A stretch of 32,886 bases of DNA from a virus. Numbering within the stretch: the stretch's first letter is position 1; every line of letters starts with the position of its first letter. The position numbers and the translations under genes are program-made. A model generated the notes under the pieces. It ran no database searches. It saw only the letters and a list, made by a program, of their open reading frames with translations, and was not told the DNA's origin. The stretch is from the IMG/VR virus record IMGVR_UViG_3300030117_001489, positions 1 to 32,886 of that record; one strand, 5' to 3'. This document shows positions 22,427 to 31,299 of this stretch, one piece after another.

Positions 22427-24814
22427 TTATCCTATCCCCGGAAATCCACCAGTTAGACCAAACTTAACCAAGTCCATTGCAAATCCACCTAACCCTGCTG
22501 CTGCTTCATAGTCACCCTTAATTTTTTGTGTGTCTCTATCTGCATCAGCGTTGATAGTAGCGACAGCAATATTCATTTGCCTGTCTTGTTCATTCTCTGC
22601 TGTAGTCCATGCCCACTCCATTGTATCAGAGTAGTATCCCCACAAATTATTATACGCTGCATCAGACATACCTAGTATGGCTTGTGCATTTATCTCATTA
22701 GCACGATTAATTGCAGCCGTGTCTGCTGTAGCTATCTGTCTACGCCACTGTGCATTTGACTGTGCCAGCACGGTTTGGTTTTGTGCATTAAACTGATCAC
22801 GTTGATTATTCATTTCTGCGTTAAAACGATTAACTGTATTAGCCTGACCTGCATTAAACTGTGCCTGTGCGTTTGCTTGTGTTGCATTAAACTGGCTAGT
22901 TTGACTGGCGAGATTAGAAAAGAATTGATCCACTTGATTTTGACTAGTAGCATTAAACTGTGCAGCAGCATTGGTTGCAGCTTGATCTGTAAACATAGAC
23001 TGTGTACGCTGCTGTGCTTTAAACAATTCTGTCTGCTGTTGATTAGATAGATTAGCCATATCCATTTGTAGGAATGACTGTGCATTATTCACTGCAGCCT
23101 GTTGTCTGTTATTAAGATTGGCCGCATCCATCTGTGCTACTGCTGATGCTTCTGCCATAACCATAGCCTGTCTATTAGACAAGTTGTTTATGTTCATTGT
23201 ATTAGCAGCACGAGAGTTTTCTAGTTGCACCTGCTGTTCAGCAGTAAAGTTCATATTAGCAATATCAGAAATACGTGCTGCATTTTGTACACGTGTTTGG
23301 AATGCTTGATCAAACTCTTGACCCATAAACGTAGCACGTTGTTGTGCCGCAAGCATGGCACGTGCCTGTCTATTTGATAGGTTTTGTGTTTCAAACTGTG
23401 CCTGTACTTGAGCATCTGCAGAAGCTATTGGTAGTGCAGACTCCATAGCTGCCTGAACCATAGCTTGACCAGCGATAGAAGACGCACCAAGCCCCCTCTG
23501 TGCCATTTGTGCCTGTACCCCCCGCAATGCACCTGCAGCCCATGCAGGAGGATTAGAGGCGTCAAAGTTAGCAGTTAGCTGTGCAAGTTGTCCTTGCACT
23601 GTAGCTTGTGTAGAAGGACTTGCTGTTGCTGCTTGTACTTGTTCAGTAAATGTAGCAGCAGTTTGTGCATCAGCGGCAGCACCAGATATTAATTCACCTG
23701 CTTGAATGTTACGTTGTACAGGGTTATTAATAAGTGTGGCATTACCTTGTGCTTCAGTTAAACTACCCACAGAAGATGCTGTTTGCTGTGCTGCAGTTAC
23801 TTGTGCGCGAGGATCAGCAGGATTAATTACTGCTGCTTGCACTGTGCTAAGAGCCTGTTCAATTGCAGGTGCAGCTTGTGCAGCATTCATGGTGTTAGCT
23901 GCTTTTTCTGCCTCTGGTGCAGACTGTGTTGTTGTAGCCATTGCAGTAGGCACATTAATTTGACCAGTTACCTGACCAGTTCTAGGATCAATATACTGAC
24001 CTGCTTCTGACGGTGTTACTGCAGCAGTGGTAACAGCACCTGTAGGGAGTGCTGGTTGATACATCCGTCTTAGTGATTCTTGACCAATGCCTGTAGCACC
24101 GGGGGCTGCAGTACCCGGTACACCTGTAGGTGGTTCAGGTGTGGGTGCTGGTTGTGCTGTAGGTGGTTGACCTGTAAATGGAATACGACTACCCGGCCCA
24201 TCTGCCATTATGCGTGGGTCAATAGAAGGGCCACGTGCAAGTGCTGCATTGATGGCAGCTTGGTCTTCTGGTGTTTTCATAGCACGGTTAGCATTTGCAG
24301 CCACGGCTTGTTCATATGTGTAATTATATGCTGGTGGAGTATTTATTGTTTCACCTGTTAGCAAGTTAACCGCAGCACCGAAACCACCTAATGGCACGGG
24401 CAGCTTTTGTGTTGTAGGTGGTCTTTCAATAGGCTGACCAGCAGGTGGCCCGGTATTAATTATTGACGGACCATCAAGCACAGCGGGTTGACCACGAGTG
24501 GGTAATAAACCACCACCGGGTTGCGCTGTTTCACCCGGAAATAAACCCGGACCGCCGATAGGCATTGATGTAACAGTACCACTAGGCGGTATGTATCTAC
24601 CGCTGCTTATATTAGGTATAGCACCACCTGTTTGCATTCTTACAACACCACCCTTTGCCATCTCCATAGCGGCATTAGTAAACTGTTTCATACGTGCTTG
24701 ACGTGCAGGGTCTTGTTCTATAAAGTCTTGGAACTGGCCCATGTCACCAGTGTAGCCCATTGACTGTGCAATCTTGTTCATCGCTGTAGGTTTAAATGCT
24801 CTAAAGACTGCCAT
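22427..24814 (-). CDS. repeat-rich Ala/Gln/Asn virion protein with long hendecad coiled coil
   Basis: This 795-residue protein has three parts. Residues 1-70 contain a helical head and a Gly-rich segment (AKGGVVRMQTGGAI) seen in marine podovirus virion proteins. Residues 70-300 are Pro/Gly/Thr rich and likely disordered. Residues 478-719 consist of 22 consecutive 11-residue units, most starting with Asn (NLSNRQA or NAQ forms) and many ending with Phe. That is a hendecad pattern expected of an extended, slightly right-handed coiled coil. A C-terminal hydrophobic Gly-rich end (GGFAMDLVKFGLTGG) could touch membrane. Its place among ejection protein genes suggests a DNA-ejection or internal tube component. 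This is not a match to a named family. Confidence 0.7.
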   Translation of the reverse strand: MAVFRAFKPTAMNKIAQSMGYTGDMGQFQDFIEQDPARQARMKQFTNAAMEMAKGGVVRMQTGGAIPNISSGRYIPPSGTVTSMPIGGPGLFPGETAQPGGGLLPTRGQPAVLDGPSIINTGPPAGQPIERPPTTQKLPVPLGGFGAAVNLLTGETINTPPAYNYTYEQAVAANANRAMKTPEDQAAINAALARGPSIDPRIMADGPGSRIPFTGQPPTAQPAPTPEPPTGVPGTAAPGATGIGQESLRRMYQPALPTGAVTTAAVTPSEAGQYIDPRTGQVTGQINVPTAMATTTQSAPEAEKAANTMNAAQAAPAIEQALSTVQAAVINPADPRAQVTAAQQTASSVGSLTEAQGNATLINNPVQRNIQAGELISGAAADAQTAATFTEQVQAATASPSTQATVQGQLAQLTANFDASNPPAWAAGALRGVQAQMAQRGLGASSIAGQAMVQAAMESALPIASADAQVQAQFETQNLSNRQARAMLAAQQRATFMGQEFDQAFQTRVQNAARISDIANMNFTAEQQVQLENSRAANTMNINNLSNRQAMVMAEASAVAQMDAANLNNRQQAAVNNAQSFLQMDMANLSNQQQTELFKAQQRTQSMFTDQAATNAAAQFNATSQNQVDQFFSNLASQTSQFNATQANAQAQFNAGQANTVNRFNAEMNNQRDQFNAQNQTVLAQSNAQWRRQIATADTAAINRANEINAQAILGMSDAAYNNLWGYYSDTMEWAWTTAENEQDRQMNIAVATINADADRDTQKIKGDYEAAAGLGGFAMDLVKFGLTGGFPGIG
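22658..23383 (-). repeat. 33-bp tandem coding repeat (22 hendecads) inside the virion protein
   Basis: Codons 478-719 of the minus-strand gene repeat with an 11-codon period. Where residues are most alike the DNA also repeats. The plus-strand string GCATTAAACTG recurs near 22785, 22852, 22885 and 22951, at multiples of 33 bases. Asn occupies the first position in 15 of the 22 units. The array is in frame and coding. Confidence 0.85.
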
Positions 24815-24815
24815 A

Positions 24816-25016
24816 CTAATTCATTCCCATAAATACTGTAACTACCATTGCTACGATCATTATTGTGCTACCCATTATCATTGCTTCTAAACGCCACATA
24901 CGTTTGTCTAAACCCTCTAGCTTTTCTTGCACAGAGGCATACCTAATGGCACACTCTTTTTCATGTGCCTCAAGTTCCATCTGTGTTTTCATTGCGGGTT
25001 CTATTGTCATCTTCAT
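24816..25016 (-). CDS. 66-residue coiled-coil plus membrane-anchor peptide (holin / XhlA-like candidate)
   Basis: The first 45 residues are charged helix (EAHEKECAIRYASVQEKLEG, then LDKRMWRLEAM) with heptad-like spacing. Residues about 46-66 form one hydrophobic helix ending at the C-terminus (STIMIVAMVVTVFMG). This layout resembles XhlA-type lysis accessory proteins and other tail-anchored phage peptides. It is the only lysis-like gene in the window, and no endolysin is seen near it. Two Met start codons lie close together (25016 and 25010). Function is inferred from topology. Confidence 0.5.
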   Translation of the reverse strand: MKMTIEPAMKTQMELEAHEKECAIRYASVQEKLEGLDKRMWRLEAMIMGSTIMIVAMVVTVFMGMN

Positions 25017-25021
25017 CTATG

Positions 25022-25369
25022 TTACCAGCCAGAGGGTGTGCCAGTAAGGACTGTTGGCGTTTTTTGTTCTGTAATTCTTGCATCAAGTTTTGCTTTTATT
25101 TCTTTTTCTGTTTCGCCTAATGCAGACAACACTCTAGCCTTACACCAATCTTTTGTAATTGAATTATACGCAGTAAACGCTACACCCGATTCAGCTACTA
25201 TGGGAGTTGCTCCATAAATTTTTGCTTGTAACCAAGCACCTCTACTGTCTTTATCACTATCTGACACAGCCTGTATAACCCAATGTACACGCTTTACAAC
25301 GTCAGATTTGCCTCCCTCTGACGCTACCCTCTCAAGAGTTGGAAATGTCCATGTGTAAGTATTAGCCAT
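25022..25369 (-). CDS. hypothetical tail-region protein, 115 residues
   Basis: An ATG at 25414 is open, but the one at 25369 is preferred. It has GGAG at a correct distance (GGAGATTAAAGATG) and begins with MANTYTWTFPTLE, a start I recall from short phage proteins near tail genes. The N-terminal half is strand-rich (VHWVIQA), followed by a helix (ITKDWCKARVLSALGE) and a Lys/Glu-rich helix. The product ends SGW. It lies 2 bases after the upstream gene in the same transcript. No function is known to me. Confidence 0.65.
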   Translation of the reverse strand: MANTYTWTFPTLERVASEGGKSDVVKRVHWVIQAVSDSDKDSRGAWLQAKIYGATPIVAESGVAFTAYNSITKDWCKARVLSALGETEKEIKAKLDARITEQKTPTVLTGTPSGW

Positions 25370-25371
25370 CT

Positions 25372-25737
25372 TTAATCTCCGTAGGGGCTTGCGCCAAGCA
25401 GTGTGGTATCCCACGCAGCTTTTAGCTTTGCAATCGTATCAGCATTTGTTATAGCGGCAGCAGAAGGTGCATCACGTAACTTTTGTTTATCGGCTACTAT
25501 GGCTGTAGTATCTGCGCTTGTTTCAAGTGCTTTCATGTAGTCAATATCAAGAGCCTCAAGCAATGGCTTTCTAGCTGTGCGTATCTTTTCTTTAAACAAC
25601 GCTTTAGCAGCAGACAAATCTTCACTAATTACTGTGCCACTTAATGACCATGCGCCACGAAAGTGCCTATCACTTGGCACAGTCGCTGATGCAGCATCTA
25701 TGGTTTTTGCATCTTTATCTACAATGGTTCGTGTCAT
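25372..25737 (-). CDS. hypothetical tail-region protein, 121 residues
   Basis: The gene overlaps the upstream one by 4 bases (ATGA). The product has a basic helical centre (AKALFKEKIRTARKPLLEALD) and a C-terminal KQKLRDAPSAAAI followed by an Asp/Ala-rich helix. This is reminiscent of the RQ-LRD segment found in many phage tail-associated or fibre-assembly-like proteins. That resemblance is short and not decisive. It belongs to the cluster of small genes behind the tail fibre. Confidence 0.6.
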   Translation of the reverse strand: MTRTIVDKDAKTIDAASATVPSDRHFRGAWSLSGTVISEDLSAAKALFKEKIRTARKPLLEALDIDYMKALETSADTTAIVADKQKLRDAPSAAAITNADTIAKLKAAWDTTLLGASPYGD

Positions 25738-26159
25738 GCCGCTACTCTCCAGCTATCTCTAAATTCCCTGCTTTGTGGCAGTTGATTCTTTTTACAAATT
25801 TTCATCTTAATACTGTTACTTTTATTGTAATTCCTCCAGATATGTTGTGGAACATCTTTCATAATTAAATACTCAATAGCTTCTTCTTCTGTCTTCGGAC
25901 CTTCTCGTGGCGTGTCATGCAATAGATACCCTCTGCCTTCACTATGACGTGTAAAGTTGGGCTTTGCTTCATCCTTTGCCAACTCCCAATAAACCCATAC
26001 AGGTGGGAATATACCACCAGCCATTAGAGCAGACATCGCATGAGACGCTGGACGCATAACAGCGCAACAATCCATGTCAATATCCTCGTACACTACACAG
26101 TAGTCTGTTTCAAAAGGGGGTAAATCTTGTCTTGATTTACGCAATCTATTTATCAACAT
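25734..26159 (-). CDS. hypothetical protein, 141 residues, tail-fibre-proximal
   Basis: A GTG at 26162 is also open. The ATG at 26159 is favoured, forming TGATG with the upstream stop. The product is acidic at first (TDYCVVYEDIDMDCCAV) and contains EEEAIEYLIMKDVP and a basic C-terminus with IKMKICKKNQLP. I recall similar proteins next to tail fibres in pelagiphages, without known function. Four Cys residues are scattered without a metal-site pattern. Confidence 0.62.
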   Translation of the reverse strand: MLINRLRKSRQDLPPFETDYCVVYEDIDMDCCAVMRPASHAMSALMAGGIFPPVWVYWELAKDEAKPNFTRHSEGRGYLLHDTPREGPKTEEEAIEYLIMKDVPQHIWRNYNKSNSIKMKICKKNQLPQSREFRDSWRVAA

Positions 26160-26488
26160 CACGATGCGTTATCTCCAACATTACCTACAGTATGATATCC
26201 TGTATCAAATCTACCATTTGAGTTTTTAACATCATCAAAAACCAAACATCTCATACTGGATGTGCTTCTGGTGTTAACACTAGATATTGCCGCTTGATCG
26301 TGACCCGGACCAAGAGAGTTGCCAAATATTGCGAAATCGTCATTGTCCATATTATTTGAAAAATTAAAGGTTGTATCACCGCCTTGATTATCAGTAGTGC
26401 TGCTCACATTAAAATTGTCTTGTAAAGTAGCATTTGCGGCTGACGCAAAAGTAGTCACACCGTGATTTAAAAAACTAAAACTACTCAT
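26159..26488 (-). CDS. hypothetical 109-residue Ser/Asn-rich protein behind the tail fibre
   Basis: The gene starts on the last base of the tail-fibre stop codon (TAATG). The product is rich in Ser, Asn, Thr and Asp with few Lys, typical of beta-rich exported or virion surface proteins. Examples are SSTTDNQGGDTTFNFSNN and GRFDTGYHTVGN. No family is recognised. Position and composition suggest a fibre-tip or tail accessory protein, which is an inference. Confidence 0.58.
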   Translation of the reverse strand: MSSFSFLNHGVTTFASAANATLQDNFNVSSTTDNQGGDTTFNFSNNMDNDDFAIFGNSLGPGHDQAAISSVNTRSTSSMRCLVFDDVKNSNGRFDTGYHTVGNVGDNAS

Positions 26489-29400
26489 TACTTACTCTCC
26501 ATCGCCGCAATACGGCTTTCCAACTCTTCAATCTTTTTATGTGCATCTTGCAAAGCTGACACAAGAACAGGTGTAATACGTCCATAGTCCATGCCCATTG
26601 TCTTATTCTCATCCTCACTAATGTTAACACTTTCAGGTACAATTTTTTGCATTTCTTGTGCAATAAAACCTACGTTTCGTGGACCGTCTGGATCAGACTT
26701 CCAATTATAGCTGACAGGATTCATCTGCATTAGTTTATCAGTGGCTTTTAACGGCTCTATGTTTTCTTTAAGACGTATATCAGATGTTGTATTATATGTT
26801 GTTCCACTAGTTGAAACAGAGATAGAACCTTCAGCGTTTGCATCCTCATAAAATTCAATGACATTCCCCTCGTCTCCATTTCTGCGAATAGACAACGGAA
26901 CAGCGTTGGTTCTTGTCATGTTGACTTCGCCGCTGCTTTTTAGTGCAACACCATCAGTGCCAAAACTGTCGGATGTTTTACCAACAAGAAAAGTACCTGA
27001 CCCATCAAATTCACCTACTTGTGCATTTCCAGTGCCAAAAATAAAATGACCACTTTCACAATTGTTAAGAACAGCGGTAGTATTGATAAGAGCAAACTGT
27101 GCGCCACGATTTGACCCAGCAGCAGGGTCAGAAAGTTTAATTACTGCTGCTTCACCATCATTCATATGAAAATATCTAGAACCAGTAGGAATAGACACAC
27201 CAGCTATAGCCGCATCAAGAGTAGGACTAGCATGACCAATTCCAATATTTCCAGTTGAGCCTTCCAAGAAAAATGCGTTTATGTTTTCACCAGACTCAAC
27301 ACGGAAGTCTACACTTTGAGCGTCTTGGTTAAAAGTAGTTTCTACTTCGTTCATTCTTAAACGTGAACGAGAAGAGCCGCCCATAAGAGTAGTAATATCT
27401 ATTTGACCATCTTCAGAACCATTACTTGCATCTCGTAATAAACATCCGATTTGCGCTGCGGTATTTACCTCGCCAGCATCATCATCAAATTTAAATCGTA
27501 TAAAACCAATCTCATCATCGTCAGCAGGACTACCAGAATCACGAATCAAATCTAAGATTGGGCCGTTGTTTGCATCTGCGTCTGTGGACTTGAGTGTAAG
27601 CTGTACGTCATTTCCAGCAGTGGTAATCTGCATAGTACCATCAATATCAACAAATCCATCATCTCTTACAGAAAGTTTTGATGAAAGGCTGGAGTTATAA
27701 AGGACAAGAATAGAACTGCTTGAGCCATCCGTTGCACCCGCTACAGTCAACGCCCTTGCAGAGTTGATTGCGTCAACCCCAATAGAAGCATGGCCTGTGA
27801 TGGAAGCTGTTCCTCCCGCAACAATGTTGCCTGTTGAAGTCACACTATCTACATACGCATCTTTAAATCTTGCACCTGTTGTACCTAAGTCTACGTCACT
27901 ATCTGTCTGTGGTCCGAACACACCGTCTGATACAAAGACTTGTTCAGCGTTGGCTGCATAGAAGTGAATTTCGTCTGCAGTTTCAAAGTCAATTTTGGTC
28001 TGGTCATCTTCACCAATCTTCAGGTCTGTAGCCAAGATGGAGGTGATGCCTGTTTGTGCAGCGTCAACTGTAAACGTAAGATCAAATGGATCACCATCAC
28101 TGCCCGTAGACGTGTCAGTAAAGTTAGTGGTTATTCCTGAACCGATAAACTTTAGTTCTTTGGCGTTGTCAATTGTAACTTCTGTGCCATCATCATCTTC
28201 TATAAAGAAGCTGGTAAAGCTACCTGCATTAGCTTCTACAAATGCCTTAACAGACTGCTGCGTAGGAATAAGAGTAGCACTGTCAGATGACATGTCGTCT
28301 TCGTCAACAAATGCTGTAACTGTAATAGAACCATCAGACAAGCTACCGAATGTCATAGTGCCAGTGGTTGTTATAGCACTTGATCCGTTATTAATAGCAC
28401 CAAATCCGCTGGTAATGCTACCACTGTTTAACGCACCTGTTGTAACAATGTTAGAGTCTCCAGCCGCTGGTGCTGCTGATATGTCAGACAATACCTCTGA
28501 AGCAGAACGCCCCTCAATCGCTGTGCCATCCACACGCAGGAAATCATTATCTGCAACACCACTTGTAAACTTAGGCACGTTGTTGTTTGAGATACCTGTA
28601 TCAAGGGTGGCAGTAGCTGTAATGGCTGTGCCATCTAACGTGATTGCATCAGCTTCCAGAGTGCCATCAAAATCTCCGTCTACTGCGTCTATGTTACCTT
28701 TAAATATAGTTGATGTTATAGTGCCTGTGCTTGGATTGTAGGTAAGATTACCATCCATCTCTAGGCCAACATTACCTGTGCTAGAAGTAGCATCCTCTAC
28801 AAAAGTAATAAGGTTTTCTTCGTTTGTGCTTTCGTTGTCTGTTACTAAAACGTGGGCAGAGTTAGTTGCATCAGTGACGGTCACACCTGCAATAACAGTA
28901 TTTAGTGCTGTGCCATTTACAGTGATCGCATCAGCCTCAAGTGTACCATCAATATCGGCATCGCCAGATATATCCAAACTTGTAGCATCAACTTCACCAG
29001 CCACAGTAAGAACACCACTAGCTACGGTCATCAAGTCTGTGTCGCCCGTGTGTCCAATGGTTGATCCATTGATAATTACATTATCTACAGTTAAAGTTGT
29101 CAACGTGCCGACAGACGTTAAGTTTGGCATCGCTGTAATTTCGTCATCAAAATAGGCAGCTAAGTCAGTAACCGCCACCTGCTTCATAGTTCCAGCATCA
29201 TTGAATACAACACGGTCTGCGTCAGCTACAGTTGTAGAACTGGCAGTTGTGTCACCATCAAGAATATTTAATTCTGTTGTAGTAACCGTAGCACCATCAA
29301 GTATTTCTAGTTCTGTCTCTGATATATCAGCACTACCAATAGTAAGTGTGCCAGATATATCTACGTTACCGTTAATGTCAATGGTAGTGGCAGCTATCTG

Positions 29401-29793
29401 TATTTCTGTGTCAGCTACAAGATCAAGCTGTCCATCTGTGCTTGAGTTAATATAAATGGCTGTGTCACGGAACTGTAGTTTCTCTGTGCTGGCTATAAGT
29501 ATGTCATCCGAAAACTCAAAGTAGTCTTCGTCTTCCATCCACTTTAATTCACCGTCACTAGTTTCACCATCAAAGGTAATAGTAATATCTGTGCCAGCAG
29601 TACCCGCACCAAAGGTTAGTGTATTGCCAAGCAGTTTAGTAATAGGTCCACCTTCAGCAGCAGTGCCATCATGCGTATGCCCTGTGCTGGCAGCAAACGC
29701 CGCAAGAAGCTGATTAAACTCGTTGTTGGTGTGTGCGGCAGTAATAACATCTCCGTCAGTGTAGGAGGACTGCCTAGTATACGTGTCACCCAT
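26488..29793 (-). CDS. tail fibre with C-terminal S74 intramolecular chaperone
   Basis: This is the largest product in the window (1101 residues) and the likely host-recognition fibre. An N-terminal head (about 1-60) should join it to the tail. A long shaft of beta-rich, Thr/Asp/Gly-rich repeats follows, such as TELEILDG (160-167) and TELNILDG (173-180), and two GTLEADAIT units. The last 98 residues are a peptidase S74 chaperone of the endosialidase type. It starts SDIRLKENI with Ser1004 and Lys1009, continues VGFIAQEMQKIVPE, and ends in a coiled coil (KKIEELESRIAAMES). Known members trimerise the fibre and then cut themselves off before the Ser. The gene abuts the tail tube B gene with no gap. 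Confidence 0.88.
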   Translation of the reverse strand: MGDTYTRQSSYTDGDVITAAHTNNEFNQLLAAFAASTGHTHDGTAAEGGPITKLLGNTLTFGAGTAGTDITITFDGETSDGELKWMEDEDYFEFSDDILIASTEKLQFRDTAIYINSSTDGQLDLVADTEIQIAATTIDINGNVDISGTLTIGSADISETELEILDGATVTTTELNILDGDTTASSTTVADADRVVFNDAGTMKQVAVTDLAAYFDDEITAMPNLTSVGTLTTLTVDNVIINGSTIGHTGDTDLMTVASGVLTVAGEVDATSLDISGDADIDGTLEADAITVNGTALNTVIAGVTVTDATNSAHVLVTDNESTNEENLITFVEDATSSTGNVGLEMDGNLTYNPSTGTITSTIFKGNIDAVDGDFDGTLEADAITLDGTAITATATLDTGISNNNVPKFTSGVADNDFLRVDGTAIEGRSASEVLSDISAAPAAGDSNIVTTGALNSGSITSGFGAINNGSSAITTTGTMTFGSLSDGSITVTAFVDEDDMSSDSATLIPTQQSVKAFVEANAGSFTSFFIEDDDGTEVTIDNAKELKFIGSGITTNFTDTSTGSDGDPFDLTFTVDAAQTGITSILATDLKIGEDDQTKIDFETADEIHFYAANAEQVFVSDGVFGPQTDSDVDLGTTGARFKDAYVDSVTSTGNIVAGGTASITGHASIGVDAINSARALTVAGATDGSSSSILVLYNSSLSSKLSVRDDGFVDIDGTMQITTAGNDVQLTLKSTDADANNGPILDLIRDSGSPADDDEIGFIRFKFDDDAGEVNTAAQIGCLLRDASNGSEDGQIDITTLMGGSSRSRLRMNEVETTFNQDAQSVDFRVESGENINAFFLEGSTGNIGIGHASPTLDAAIAGVSIPTGSRYFHMNDGEAAVIKLSDPAAGSNRGAQFALINTTAVLNNCESGHFIFGTGNAQVGEFDGSGTFLVGKTSDSFGTDGVALKSSGEVNMTRTNAVPLSIRRNGDEGNVIEFYEDANAEGSISVSTSGTTYNTTSDIRLKENIEPLKATDKLMQMNPVSYNWKSDPDGPRNVGFIAQEMQKIVPESVNISEDENKTMGMDYGRITPVLVSALQDAHKKIEELESRIAAMESK

Positions 29794-31299
29794 TTATCTT
29801 CTCTCTCCTAGCTGGTATTCTAATTGAAATCCTTTTAATGAATACGGTGCTGTTTCTGCACTATCTTCTACTCTTAGTGCTATAGCAAACCCAGAACCCT
29901 CTACAGATTGTCTTACTAGAGGTTGTGATGCGCCGCCATATATAGGTGTTCCGTACACAGATGTGCCATATATGGCAACAACATCTTCAGAGTCTAGCGG
30001 ATAAGCTGCAGGTCTTGACGAGTTTGCCGCCTCGTAGTCATATCTAACAAGCAAGTTAGAGTTAATAGCAGCTTCAGGTTTATAATTTATAATAACCCTT
30101 TGCATATGTTTTCTAATGCCGGGGTCAGCTAAAGTTAGGTCAGGACTTCTGTATCTACCAAATATTACAGTGCCGTCAAAAGTATTGCCCGATTCTTGTC
30201 TATACACATAGCCCGTTTCGTAAGCACCGTGTAAAACAATTACATCACCAGCAGAAACAAAGTGATCTGTGCTTGCTGGTTTTATTCCTTGCAGTTCTGA
30301 AAACTCAAACCTTTGACCTTTAAGAACACAGATAACACCTTTTGTTACAGTTTCAGCAGTTCCAGACTTTGTAAAAAATATACGATACTGTGTTTTATCT
30401 GGAATAACTACGGAGTCAAATTCTGATGCGCTACTAATGTTATCGTTAAATATAGATTGTACGTTAGAACTTATAGTTCCCAACTCCACGTCACCAATCC
30501 TTGCTGTACCTGCAATTGTACGCAACCCGTCAGGGCCAAGAAAGATAAGATCACCAGCAAATTCCTGAATAGTGTCACCATTTATACAACCAATGTCACG
30601 TGTAACAGGAACTATAACAAAATTAGAACTTGATGTACCACTTAGTTTAAATATACGAGTTTCACAAAAGATAAATAAATCTTCACGGAAAACTTTAAGT
30701 CCTGTTATAGTGTCGTCTACATTAATAGTACCAGCACCAGAACCGCTGCTAAAGGCATCTTCATCTGCTGGCTGGCTAAATACTACAGTCTGTGGTATGC
30801 TAGATTTACCAGCATAGAACATATGATTTTTAAATGCTGCTACAAATTTAGCACCAGCTACATCACTTTCACTTACGTCTGTTGCAGCTAAAGAACTATT
30901 AAATACTGTAGGTGCATTTGCACCATCTACTACTATTATTTTATCTGTGCCATCAAAGTTAAAGCGTTCAAAGTTATATTTACCTGCACTAGTTCTGCCG
31001 CTATCTCTACTTGTCCAAGAAGATCCACCCGGAGTTGCACTAAATATACTTGTTCCTCTAGCTGCTAAAACATTGCTACCAAACGTAGCCACCATAAGAA
31101 TTTTTTCAGAAGATGATGAGGTGTGTGGTACTACTGCAGATACGTACTTAGAGAACCCATTAATTCTTCTATACCCACCTTCAATGTCAGGCTCAAAGTT
31201 ACGTAGTTCTAATGCTTCACCCGGTTGCATCATAAACGTAGAACGATTTAGTATCAAGCCGCCTTCGCAGTTAAAAGCACTAGGTTGTGTTGTTGACAT
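29794..31299 (-). CDS. tail tube / hub protein, T7 tubular B or P22 gp10-like
   Basis: This 501-residue protein is beta-rich throughout, with repeated blade-like segments (FNFDGTDKIIVVDGANAPTVF, DLIFLGPDGLRTI). It lies directly between the tail adaptor and the fibre, where T7-like and P22-like phages encode the distal tail tube or hub. The opening (CEGGLILNRSTFMMQPGEAL, then LRNFEPDIEGGYRRI) matches the start of many marine podovirus tail tube proteins. In the virion it would form the lower tail to which fibres bind. Its start overlaps the adaptor stop by one base. Confidence 0.78.
   Translation of the reverse strand: MSTTQPSAFNCEGGLILNRSTFMMQPGEALELRNFEPDIEGGYRRINGFSKYVSAVVPHTSSSSEKILMVATFGSNVLAARGTSIFSATPGGSSWTSRDSGRTSAGKYNFERFNFDGTDKIIVVDGANAPTVFNSSLAATDVSESDVAGAKFVAAFKNHMFYAGKSSIPQTVVFSQPADEDAFSSGSGAGTINVDDTITGLKVFREDLFIFCETRIFKLSGTSSSNFVIVPVTRDIGCINGDTIQEFAGDLIFLGPDGLRTIAGTARIGDVELGTISSNVQSIFNDNISSASEFDSVVIPDKTQYRIFFTKSGTAETVTKGVICVLKGQRFEFSELQGIKPASTDHFVSAGDVIVLHGAYETGYVYRQESGNTFDGTVIFGRYRSPDLTLADPGIRKHMQRVIINYKPEAAINSNLLVRYDYEAANSSRPAAYPLDSEDVVAIYGTSVYGTPIYGGASQPLVRQSVEGSGFAIALRVEDSAETAPYSLKGFQLEYQLGERR

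Noticed and set aside
22700-23400. Regular short repeats about 33 bases apart that might look like a CRISPR array.
   Set aside because: The repeats are in frame with a long gene, vary in sequence, and encode an 11-residue protein period. No constant direct repeats with unique spacers and no cas genes are present.
24080-24361. A Cys- and Trp-rich plus-strand frame that resembles a small metal-binding protein.
   Set aside because: It is the antisense of the Pro/Gly/Thr-rich linker of the 795-residue virion protein. The cysteines come from complement of frequent GCA/ACC codons and do not form a metal motif with a start signal.
27995-28741. A 248-codon open frame on the plus strand inside the tail-fibre gene.
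   Set aside because: It is antisense to a well-supported fibre, has Ser/Val-rich low-complexity composition, and lacks a ribosome-binding site. It is a by-product of the repetitive opposite strand.
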